This document shows, piece by piece, positions 1 through 5,464 of a stretch of DNA of 6,051 nt. Where the stretch lies: NCBI GenBank assembly GCA_937871705.1, contig CALMOO010000665.1, forward strand, positions 657-6,707. The letters run 5' to 3'. Both the position numbers and the translations under genes were made by a program. Source of the stretch: an uncultured Hymenobacter sp. Lineage in GTDB: Bacteria > Bacteroidota > Bacteroidia > Cytophagales > Hymenobacteraceae. The notes below the pieces were generated by a model. It was not told the origin of the DNA. It saw only the letters and a program-made list of their open reading frames with translations, and made no database searches. The first letter of the stretch is position 1; every line of letters begins with the position of its first letter.

Positions 1-2
1 AC

Positions 3-884
3 CCCGACGGGCTCACGTTCGGTGGCAGCCTGGGTATTGAAGTGCAGGGGCAACTTGTGGAAATGCCGTTTGAGGTGCTGCACACCACCTACGCCGACAA
101 CCGCTGGTGTCCACCCGAACGCGCCGCCCTGTACGAATCTTATGCCGCCGCTGACCCATACCGGCACCGCGTATGGGCGCTGGGCCTCTGGGCTACCAAG
201 CAAACCGGCAACGAGTTCTACCCCGGCTTCAGCCGTGCAGCGCACGTAAAGCCCACGCCCTACCTGCTGGGCGTGCCGATTATGCAGAGCTGGGACGCCA
301 ACAGCATGCCTTACTGCGCGATGCTGAACGCCCAACCATTCCGGCCTGCACCCGGCCAATTGCAAATACGCATCTTCAAGGAGTATGCTCTGCGCAGTCC
401 CAATAGCGGCCTCGCGCCCACGGCCAAGCAGTTCCTGCACGACCGCAAGGTAAATAACTGGCAAAGCTCCGAACTGGTGTTAGTGGGCGACTCGACATTA
501 CGCAATCGCAAGCCAGGCGATGAACACCAGACTGACTTCAAGGACATTGAAGCTGCCATGCTGCCCGCGCTGCACAGTGCCAGCATGGCCTTGTGGCCCC
601 GCAAAAACCCTGGCGTGATGCGCCGCCGTGACTTCGTGAACTACGTGCTGCGCGGGGGCTATCCCGGCATTAGTGTGCAGTTCGACCCCGATTGCGTGGA
701 ATCCATTGCCGATATGGAGCTAACGCAACTCGGGGTGAATGAGAAGTTTAAGGAGATGTACAACGACAAGGCACTGGGCATTCGCTACCAGATTCGCGGG
801 CACTTTTCGGATGATGTAGATTATCTGCTGACCACTCTGCTAGCGCCCGAGTACGCTGCCTTTAAGCTGATGCACGACGGGTGA
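3..884 (+). CDS. Phage terminase large subunit, C-terminal nuclease domain (5' partial)
   Basis: The reading frame is open to the first base of the window, so this is the 3' part of a longer gene; the N-terminal ATPase half lies outside. An internal GTG at 42 is the first possible start but is not needed. Large terminase cuts concatemeric phage DNA and drives it into the procapsid through the portal. Counting from that GTG, the stretch FYPGFSRAAHVKP (59-71) followed by SWDANSMPY (83-91) matches the run into nuclease motif I of Bacteroidetes phage terminases, with D85 as the likely metal ligand. LVLVGDSTLRN (145-155) fits motif II (D150). HFSDDVDYLL (254-263) fits motif III (acidic D257, D258, D260). 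These are the three acidic positions of the RNase H-like terminase nuclease. The portal gene follows after 37 bases, the canonical order. The assignment is strong; the exact terminase subfamily cannot be told from this half. Confidence 0.88.
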   Translation, partial: PDGLTFGGSLGIEVQGQLVEMPFEVLHTTYADNRWCPPERAALYESYAAADPYRHRVWALGLWATKQTGNEFYPGFSRAAHVKPTPYLLGVPIMQSWDANSMPYCAMLNAQPFRPAPGQLQIRIFKEYALRSPNSGLAPTAKQFLHDRKVNNWQSSELVLVGDSTLRNRKPGDEHQTDFKDIEAAMLPALHSASMALWPRKNPGVMRRRDFVNYVLRGGYPGISVQFDPDCVESIADMELTQLGVNEKFKEMYNDKALGIRYQIRGHFSDDVDYLLTTLLAPEYAAFKLMHDG

Positions 885-921
885 TTTCCCGCCCGCCCTA
901 CCCACTACCACCTTTGGCGCC

Positions 922-2778
922 ATGACCGTAGCCGACGCCGTAGCCCGCCTCACGCCCATTTGCCTGACTGGTGCGACCCACGCTGATTACGCGCGCACGG
1001 TGCAGCTAGCCGAACTCTACCGCAAGCTGGCCACCGGCGACATTGATTCGCTGCTGCGCCCCTTTGCCCGGCGGGAAAACGACTTTGAGTTTGCCACCCG
1101 CAAGAAGCTGACCGTCGAAACCGTGTCGGCCAGTTGGAACCAGCTGCGCACCCCCTTCTACGAGATGGCCCGTTTGCGCGGCGGCGCCGTTACCAAGCGC
1201 TTCGACTACGCCGAAACCCTGCCCGTGTCGGATGCGCAGCGCTTCGCGGCCAAGCTTACGCTGGTCACCAACGCCTACTACAACCGCAAGCCGATTGAGC
1301 ACTACCTGGCGGAAAAGCTGGTCAAAAGCCACTGCATGTCTGACCCGAACGCGTGGCTGCTTACGGTGTTTCTGCCCTTTGACTTTCGTACGCAGGTGCC
1401 GCGCCCCTACCCCGTGCTGGTGCCCTGCGAGGCGGCTGTGGACTTCACCCGCGAAGCTGGCGACGTGACCAGTTTTACAGCACGGTATCGCATTCCGCAG
1501 AGCAGCAGCGCCTTTCGCTACACCTGCTACCTGGAAAACCAAGCCGTGGACTGCTGGCCGGTCTTGTGGGACGGCAACACGCCCACTTATACGCTGCCCG
1601 AGGGGTTAACGGTGGCCGGGGTGCTGCTGGACGAAGCCAACAACAAGCGCGTGGCCTACCAGTACGCCATCTTGAACCACCGCGCTGGCCAAGTGCCGGC
1701 TACCGTGCTGGGCTACGCGGTCGATGAGGCCGGCACGGGGGAAACGTTCGTAAGCCCGCTGCACCCAGCGATGCCGTTCATGGTGGGCATGCTTAAAACC
1801 GGCAGTGAGAATGACGTGGTGATGGCCCAGATGGCTACCCCCATTCGCTCGCAGTACGCCAAACCCTGCCCTGGCTTAGGTCGCGATGACGAGGGCCGCA
1901 TACACAGCTGCATCAACGGCCTGGATACGGCCACGACGGCTAAGTGCAGCGTCTGCGGTGGCGCGGGGCAATTGGCCGCCCCCATTACGGCGCTCGAAAC
2001 CATTACGGTGCCCTGGCCCGAGGACGGCGAGAAAGTACCCGTAAAGCCCGCCGAGGCAATGGCGTTTCTGGGCCCGAGCGCGGAACTACCCAAGTTGCAA
2101 CTCGACTACCTGCAAAGCCGGCGCCTGCTGGCCATGCAGGCCGTGCACGGCACCGAGGACGCCGACCGGGCGGCCGGCACCGAGACGGCCACGCAGCGCC
2201 GCTTGCGCCAGCAGGCGCAGCGGGTGGCCCTGGCGCCGGCCGCCGACCAGCTCAGTACGCTCTACGTGCACGCGGCCACGACCTGCGCCGCCTACACCGA
2301 TACCGGACAGGGCCTCACGGTCGTGTACGAGATACCGGTAGTAGAGCAGGTGAGCGAAGATGAGTTGTACGAGCAGCGCGCGGCGGCGAAGAAGGCCGGC
2401 GCCGATTCCAGCACGCTTGAAGCCATCGACTCCCGCATTGCCCTCAAGCAATTTGCCGATGACCCCGATGCGCTGGCTAAAAACCAGGTGAAGAGACGCT
2501 ACATTACGTTCTTGGGGTATAGCATAGAGCAGGTAAACCAGCTGTATGCGCTCGGCGGAATGACGAAATACAACTGGGTTGCCCGCCACAGCGCCGACAT
2601 TGTGTTTGGCGAGTTGGAGGTGGAGGTTACCAACTTCTACCACCTAGCCGAAAAGGAGCAGGGCCGCTTGGTTGATGAGAAAATCAAGAAGCTGGTAAGC
2701 GACTTGCCACCCTCCTCAGCAGCTATGCCGCGCATGAATCTCTCACCATTAGACCAGCCGGTTGCGGCTGCTGTGTAG
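922..2778 (+). CDS. Phage portal protein
   Basis: Encodes 618 residues, a normal portal length. The portal is the dodecameric ring at the unique capsid vertex through which DNA passes and to which terminase docks. Support is mainly position (between large terminase and a minor head protein), size and general character: a helical N-terminus with YRKLATGDIDSLLRPFARRE (33-52) resembling Bacteroidetes phage portals, a beta-rich middle, a long helical segment around 390-450 (TATQRRLRQQAQRVALAPA at 422-440), and a charged C-terminus. An unusual insert at 312-350 carries C316, C330, C342 and C345; the second half, CSVCGGAG, is an exact CxxCxGxG zinc-binding motif as in DnaJ. The ATG at 922 has no Shine-Dalgarno sequence, as is usual in Bacteroidetes. 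The stop lies one base before the next likely start. Portal is the best call, though no single diagnostic motif proves it. Confidence 0.75.
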   Translation: MTVADAVARLTPICLTGATHADYARTVQLAELYRKLATGDIDSLLRPFARRENDFEFATRKKLTVETVSASWNQLRTPFYEMARLRGGAVTKRFDYAETLPVSDAQRFAAKLTLVTNAYYNRKPIEHYLAEKLVKSHCMSDPNAWLLTVFLPFDFRTQVPRPYPVLVPCEAAVDFTREAGDVTSFTARYRIPQSSSAFRYTCYLENQAVDCWPVLWDGNTPTYTLPEGLTVAGVLLDEANNKRVAYQYAILNHRAGQVPATVLGYAVDEAGTGETFVSPLHPAMPFMVGMLKTGSENDVVMAQMATPIRSQYAKPCPGLGRDDEGRIHSCINGLDTATTAKCSVCGGAGQLAAPITALETITVPWPEDGEKVPVKPAEAMAFLGPSAELPKLQLDYLQSRRLLAMQAVHGTEDADRAAGTETATQRRLRQQAQRVALAPAADQLSTLYVHAATTCAAYTDTGQGLTVVYEIPVVEQVSEDELYEQRAAAKKAGADSSTLEAIDSRIALKQFADDPDALAKNQVKRRYITFLGYSIEQVNQLYALGGMTKYNWVARHSADIVFGELEVEVTNFYHLAEKEQGRLVDEKIKKLVSDLPPSSAAMPRMNLSPLDQPVAAAV

Positions 2779-2779
2779 C

Positions 2780-3181
2780 ATGAATACCATGAAAATGAAC
2801 GACCCCCGCGCCATTGTTGCAATCCTGTTGGCGGTGCTGACATTCTTTGTGATAGGGTATTTTATTGAAAAGTTTCGCCGCCGCAGCGCTGAAAGCCTTA
2901 ATGCACGCTACCATTTGCGCTGGCATGAGATTGATAAACTTGTCAATGATTATCATTGGCATTGGGACGCCACCTCTACGCTACACGACAAGATAGGCTA
3001 TCTGTTAACTCAAAAGGCTAACGCTGATAGTGAGTTAAGCAGCATTGACCAGCTGCTGAAAGGGCGTAGAGCGCTTGATAGCAAGAAAAGTCGCTACGAC
3101 AAAATAGCCTTTTCGCTGGCCATGAATATGGCAGCAGCCCAAGGGGCCAAGGTATCCAATCGGGCCGAAGATTATCAATAG
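2780..3181 (+). CDS. Single-pass membrane protein of unknown function
   Basis: I do not recognise this protein. From the ATG at 2780 it has 133 residues; ATGs at 2789 and 2795 are alternatives, and a TTG at 2762 would add six residues and overlap the portal gene. A hydrophobic helix covers about residues 11-29 (AIVAILLAVLTFFVIGYFI) and is followed at once by basic FRRR (32-35), so the C-terminal body is probably cytoplasmic. Residues 44-71 are rich in His and Trp (H45, W48, H49, H59, W60, H61, W62, H69). The rest is charged and probably helical. The gene is tightly packed: one base after the portal stop, and its TAG overlaps the GTG start of the next gene by one base. Its GC is visibly lower than its neighbours' (28 of 60 bases in 2941-3000, against 40 of 60 in 1021-1080), suggesting separate acquisition. 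Possible roles include superinfection exclusion or a membrane-linked assembly or injection factor; none is shown by the sequence. Confidence 0.7.
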   Translation: MNTMKMNDPRAIVAILLAVLTFFVIGYFIEKFRRRSAESLNARYHLRWHEIDKLVNDYHWHWDATSTLHDKIGYLLTQKANADSELSSIDQLLKGRRALDSKKSRYDKIAFSLAMNMAAAQGAKVSNRAEDYQ

Positions 3182-4080
3182 TGCCCACCCCCAGCGAACT
3201 AGCCGCCCAGCGCACGGCCGCCATTGCGGACCTAGAGCAGCACATCGGCACGGCGGCTGATGAGGCGCAGCAGGAGCTATACGCCCGCCTGCTGGCCAAG
3301 CTGAACGACATTCACGCCAACCCCGACCTACTGCCTACCCTGCTGGCTGAGTACCACAACGCCGTACTAGTGCCGCTGGTGTACGCCTACGGGCAGGCCA
3401 TGCTGCACCTGCCCGAGCTGAGCGTGAACTACTTTCAGGCGCTCGACGTGGCGGGGTATCGGCAGTTGAAGGCGCCGCTCACGGACTTTCTGACGGCGCG
3501 CCTCGGCATTGACGGCGCGGGCAACGTGGTGCCGGGCGGCTACCTGGATTTAATGGCGGGCAATACAGCCGTGAGCCAGCAGGTGCTTAGCTACGCCTAC
3601 CAAGCACAAGCCAGCGGCCTCGGATTGCAGGGCTACCGGGCAGGGCTTAATGCGCTGGTGCTGGGTGGCGACCAGGCGGCTCAGGGCCTGGTGGTGCAAC
3701 TGTATCGCAGCAGCGGCGATGACTTTTCAAGAAATGATAGGGCTTTGCAAACCATTGGGGCACGCGAACTAGGATTAGGCGCCTTTCTCTACCAGGGCGG
3801 GCTAATTGATTCGAGCCGCCCATTTTGCGTGGCGCGCAATGGCAAGTGCTTCACGGACTTTGAAGTACGCAAGTTTGGCAGCAAGGCCGATGCGTACGGC
3901 GGTTACGTGCGCAAGGCTGAGGGCTACTTCAGCGGCAAGACTGACCCATACGACCCGTTTACGGACTGCGGCGGCTACGCGTGCCGACATGGGCTGCATG
4001 CCGTGAGTAACATAACGGCGCTTAGGATGCGGGCGGATTTGGCAGAGGATAAGGACGGCAAATTGTATATTGCGAGCTAA
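3181..4080 (+). CDS. Minor head / phage head morphogenesis protein (SPP1 gp7 / Mu F-like)
   Basis: Encodes 299 residues from a GTG at 3181; the next in-frame ATG is at residue 74, deep in the protein, so GTG is preferred. It overlaps the preceding stop by one base (TAGTG), suggesting translational coupling. The N-terminal two thirds look helical. The C-terminus carries the family signature: YQGGLIDSSRPFC (204-216), a basic RNGKCFTDFEV stretch (219-229), then DCGGYACRHGLHAV (262-275). The invariant Cys-Arg-His and the preceding SRxFC correspond to the conserved D-x-R-x-x-C ... H/C-R-C ending of SPP1 gp7 and Mu F proteins. C216, C223, C263 and C268 could bind metal. Members of this family are low-copy procapsid components that associate with the portal and affect DNA retention or delivery. 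Location directly downstream of portal fits. The family call is good; the exact function in this phage is inferred. Confidence 0.78.
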   Translation: MPTPSELAAQRTAAIADLEQHIGTAADEAQQELYARLLAKLNDIHANPDLLPTLLAEYHNAVLVPLVYAYGQAMLHLPELSVNYFQALDVAGYRQLKAPLTDFLTARLGIDGAGNVVPGGYLDLMAGNTAVSQQVLSYAYQAQASGLGLQGYRAGLNALVLGGDQAAQGLVVQLYRSSGDDFSRNDRALQTIGARELGLGAFLYQGGLIDSSRPFCVARNGKCFTDFEVRKFGSKADAYGGYVRKAEGYFSGKTDPYDPFTDCGGYACRHGLHAVSNITALRMRADLAEDKDGKLYIAS

Positions 4081-4087
4081 CCATTAA

Positions 4088-4279
4088 ATGCCTTTAAAGA
4101 TGGACTCAGTTAAGCTTGGCGACTTAGTAACCCTTAAGTCTGGTGGCCCGCAAATGACGATTGTTGCAATTAATGGAAGTTCGGCAGATTGCACTTGGTT
4201 TCCTATACAGGCCAATGAATGGTCTAGCAAACCAGAAACGGCGAGCTTTTCAGTGGACGCACTAAAGCCCAGCAAGTAG
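4088..4279 (+). CDS. YodC-like small protein (DUF2158 family)
   Basis: A 63-residue protein with the DUF2158 / YodC pattern: VKLGDLVTLKSGGPQMTIVA (8-27), then a Cys-Thr-Trp-Phe (35-38) and a C-terminal F-x-x-x-x-L (54-59). The family motif is GDxVxLKSGGPxMTV followed by CxWF and a terminal F...L. The members are small, probably SH3-like beta barrels whose biochemical role is not established. The ATG at 4088 is 7 bases after the minor head stop, behind an A-rich CCATTAA; an internal ATG at 4100 would also keep the motif. GC is low for the window (28 of 60 bases in 4141-4200). It is the last gene before a strong terminator, the usual place for an accessory gene added to the end of a transcription unit. 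The family call is solid from the motif; why a phage keeps it among head genes is unknown. Confidence 0.85.
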   Translation: MPLKMDSVKLGDLVTLKSGGPQMTIVAINGSSADCTWFPIQANEWSSKPETASFSVDALKPSK

Positions 4280-4308
4280 GCGCTAGTGCCTCACGACTGC
4301 CAGCACGA

Positions 4309-4339
4309 AAAAGCCCCTCTAGTTACTAGAGGGGCTTTT
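4309..4339. terminator. Bidirectional intrinsic terminator between convergent genes
   Basis: A perfect 14-bp inverted repeat (AAAAGCCCCTCTAG at 4309-4322, TTA loop, CTAGAGGGGCTTTT at 4326-4339). The stem is GC-rich with an A-run on one side and a T-run on the other, so it ends in T-rich tracts when transcribed in either direction (TTTT on plus, TTTTT on minus with 4308). It lies 29 bases after the YodC-like stop and 5 bases after the stop of the minus-strand gene, exactly where a shared terminator for two convergent genes belongs. Confidence 0.92.
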
Positions 4340-4344
4340 ATGGC

Positions 4345-4563
4345 TTAGAATACGGCTGTGCGTGGCGCTGATGGCTGCTTATCAAGCACAAAGGTCACAA
4401 ACAGGTATTGCTCCCCCTCGGGGTCTTTTACAAGTGTGGGGGATGAGCTAACAATGCTCCATCCATCAGCAAGAGCATATTCCAAAGGGCCACCCTGACG
4501 GGGCCCAAGGTTAATATCCACTCCAGTTATCTTGAAAGAATCAACTATTACTTGCTGGGCCAT
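4345..4563 (-). CDS. Small conserved-looking hypothetical protein, opposite strand
   Basis: The chosen start (ATG, complement of 4561-4563) gives 72 residues beginning MAQQVIVDSFKITG. The frame stays open further upstream to 4686, but that extension is a Cys/Trp/Arg-rich stretch typical of a shadow frame over GC-rich DNA, so the short form is preferred. The core reads LEYALADGWSIVSSSPTLV (28-46) and then YLFVTFVLDKQ (53-63): a helix ending in Gly-Trp, a beta strand, a loop, and a final strand. That layout is loosely like DUF4177 / DUF1737 small proteins, which have a helix, GW, and a closing strand; this is only a resemblance. It is the only well-supported gene on the minus strand, is of lower GC (30 of 60 in 4381-4440), and ends 5 bases from the shared terminator. 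No promoter matching the Bacteroidetes consensus is visible upstream. Probably a moron-type accessory gene; function unknown. Confidence 0.65.
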   Translation of the reverse strand: MAQQVIVDSFKITGVDINLGPRQGGPLEYALADGWSIVSSSPTLVKDPEGEQYLFVTFVLDKQPSAPRTAVF

Positions 4564-4594
4564 TGGTTGGGTGGGAGTTAAGTGAGCCGCTAAG

Positions 4595-4762
4595 CTACAC
4601 CCGCCCGCGCACCCCGCTGCCGTCGAGCAGCTCCCGTACCGCCAGCTGCGCCAGCACCCCCGCCACATCGAGCGCCACTCCGCCACCCGGCCGCAGCAGC
4701 GTCAAGGCGGCCGCAGGGGCGGGCCGACGGCGTAGGCGATGCAGTGGGGGTGGGTAGTGCAT
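4595..4762 (-). CDS. Possible small gene, 55 residues, opposite strand
   Basis: A short frame from ATG (complement of 4760-4762) to TAG (complement of 4595-4597). The product starts MHYPPPLHRLRRRPAPAAAL (1-20) and continues with LTLLRPGGGVALDVAGVLAQ (20-39), then a Leu/Val-rich amphipathic segment ending VRGRV. Of its 55 codons, 45 end in G or C, the third-position bias of the phage's GC-rich genes. This frame gives a far more protein-like composition than the Cys/Trp/Arg- or Gln/Arg-rich translations of competing frames. It would lie 31 bases upstream of the 72-residue minus-strand gene and read in the same direction. Against it: it is short, has no recognisable family, has no visible promoter or ribosome-binding site, and lies in a very GC-rich spacer where such bias can arise by chance. 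It could also be a decayed fragment of a larger gene. Confidence 0.33.
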   Translation of the reverse strand: MHYPPPLHRLRRRPAPAAALTLLRPGGGVALDVAGVLAQLAVRELLDGSGVRGRV

Positions 4763-4783
4763 AGCGCGCAAGGTAGCGCCGTT

Positions 4784-4814
4784 TTTGGGTGGCTAGGGTG
4801 GCCGTGAATCTTTG
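4784..4814 (+). promoter_or_regulatory. Bacteroidetes-type promoter for the scaffold transcription unit
   Basis: TTTG at 4784-4787 and AATCTTTG at 4807-4814 are separated by 19 bases. The Bacteroidetes primary-sigma consensus is TTTG (-33), 19-21 bases, TAnnTTTG (-7); the match is 4 of 4 and 5 of 6 fixed positions with correct spacing. Transcription would start around 4820, giving a leader of about 28 bases before the ATG at 4848. It lies just downstream of the minus-strand genes and after the terminator at 4309-4339, where the rightward operon needs a new start. A sequence match only; no expression evidence. Confidence 0.55.
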
Positions 4815-4847
4815 GGTAGTAAGTCACTCACCTAACGTTCGCAACGC

Positions 4848-5183
4848 ATGGCAGATAAACCAACCAAACCCGAACTGGCCAAGCTGCCAGGCGGTGCCGA
4901 TTTCGACGTGGCCGGTGCCACGAGCGAAGAATTCGACAAACACTTTGAAATCTTAGAGCGACAAGCCAAGCTAGCCAGCCTGGCTACGCCCGTGCAGCAA
5001 GTAGCGCTGGTCGATGCGCCCGCCGCCCCAGCCGGGCCCTACCGCGACCACTCGGACATTGAAGCTGTGCATAGCACCACGGGCGAGCGCCGCTACTTCA
5101 CCCAGACTACCTGGGACGCAATGGAAACCCAGGGCGAGCACGCCGGCTGGGAAATCGCAGTACCTAAGCCTGCTGACCTCTAA
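4848..5183 (+). CDS. Hypothetical phage protein, head module
   Basis: Encodes 111 residues from ATG at 4848, the first gene behind the promoter at 4784-4814. I do not recognise the family. It has three visible parts: a charged, probably helical N-terminus (about 22-46, TSEEFDKHFEILERQAKLAS at 25-44), a Pro/Ala linker (about 56-64, VDAPAAPAGP region), and a compact C-terminus (about 70-105) with TGERRYFTQTTWDAM (77-91) and GWEIAVPKP (99-107). Only single Trp-containing motifs are notable; there are no cysteines, signal peptide or membrane segment. It is followed after 3 bases by another small gene, and then by the scaffold-like gene. Small proteins at this point in head operons can be accessory capsid or connector factors, but nothing here decides that. 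Confidence 0.7.
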   Translation: MADKPTKPELAKLPGGADFDVAGATSEEFDKHFEILERQAKLASLATPVQQVALVDAPAAPAGPYRDHSDIEAVHSTTGERRYFTQTTWDAMETQGEHAGWEIAVPKPADL

Positions 5184-5186
5184 GCC

Positions 5187-5405
5187 ATGAGCGAGCACGA
5201 TAAAACCCACAAGCTCACGCTGGGCAAGCACAGCGAAAAGGTGACCGCTGCCGAGTTGGAGGCCATTAAGCAGGCCACGGGCACCCGCTTCGCTGACTAC
5301 GAAGTAGCTGAGTTGCATGTGGCCAAGCCCGTTGATGTGCAGCAGCCCGCCTTGCCAGCCGTTGCCTCTACCAAAACCAAAGCTGCCGACAAGTCCGCCG
5401 AATAA
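5187..5405 (+). CDS. Hypothetical small charged phage protein
   Basis: Encodes 72 residues; the ATG at 5187 is 3 bases after the previous stop, so the two are surely co-transcribed and probably coupled. The protein is rich in Lys, Glu and Ala. The first two thirds contain HKLTLGKHSEKVTAAELEAI (8-27) and ADYEVAELHVAKPVD (36-50), a possible small mixed alpha/beta fold. The tail from about 51 (QQPALPAVASTKTKAADKSA) is a Pro/Ala/Lys-rich, probably disordered extension. No cysteine, membrane segment or known motif. The order FT/VT, helix, aromatic-acidic strand, KP-x-D is shared loosely with the C-terminus of the preceding protein. No function can be assigned from the sequence. Confidence 0.65.
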   Translation: MSEHDKTHKLTLGKHSEKVTAAELEAIKQATGTRFADYEVAELHVAKPVDVQQPALPAVASTKTKAADKSAE

Positions 5406-5437
5406 CCCCGACTACCCCGGCGCCTATTGCGTCGGGG
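5406..5437 (+). repeat. Short inverted repeat before the scaffold-like gene
   Basis: CCCCGAC (5406-5412) and GTCGGGG (5431-5437) form a perfect 7-bp stem with an 18-base loop, starting at the base after the stop codon of the preceding gene. It has no T-run behind it (CCATACG follows), so it is not a standard intrinsic terminator. It could be an mRNA-stabilising or partial-attenuation element setting the level of the scaffold-like gene, or chance in GC-rich DNA. Confidence 0.3.
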
Positions 5438-5464
5438 CCATACGTCTACTGTATAGTCATTGTC

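Noticed and set aside
885..916. Promoter-like TTTC-N20-CACCTTTG before the portal gene
   Set aside because: Both boxes have a mismatch, and transcription would begin at about the start codon itself; with terminase immediately upstream in the same direction, read-through is the simpler explanation.
1006..1542. 178-residue open frame on the minus strand
   Set aside because: It lies wholly inside the portal gene, and its Gly/Val/His/Arg-rich product is typical of the antisense of a GC-rich coding sequence.
1944..2363. 139-residue plus-strand frame in the portal region
   Set aside because: Arg/Gly/Ala-rich alternate frame inside the portal gene; an out-of-frame shadow.
2086..2643. 185-residue open frame on the minus strand
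   Set aside because: Antisense shadow of the portal gene; no recognisable motif and no independent signals.
2762..2779. TTG start extending the membrane protein upstream
   Set aside because: It would overlap the portal gene and adds six residues without a conserved feature; an ATG one base after the portal stop is available.
4564..4686. Upstream extension of the 72-residue minus-strand protein to an ATG at 4686
   Set aside because: The added 41 residues are Cys/Trp/Arg-rich, unlike a natural N-terminus, while another frame over the same DNA looks more protein-like; the ATG at 4563 starts the plausible domain.
4563..4757. 64-residue plus-strand frame in the GC-rich spacer
   Set aside because: Ser/Pro/Arg low-complexity product from a frame opposite the better minus-strand candidate; no promoter or family.
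5440..5464. Possible promoter directly before the scaffold-like gene (TATAGTCATTG)
   Set aside because: It lacks the TTTG of the -7 element and has no TTTG at the right distance upstream.
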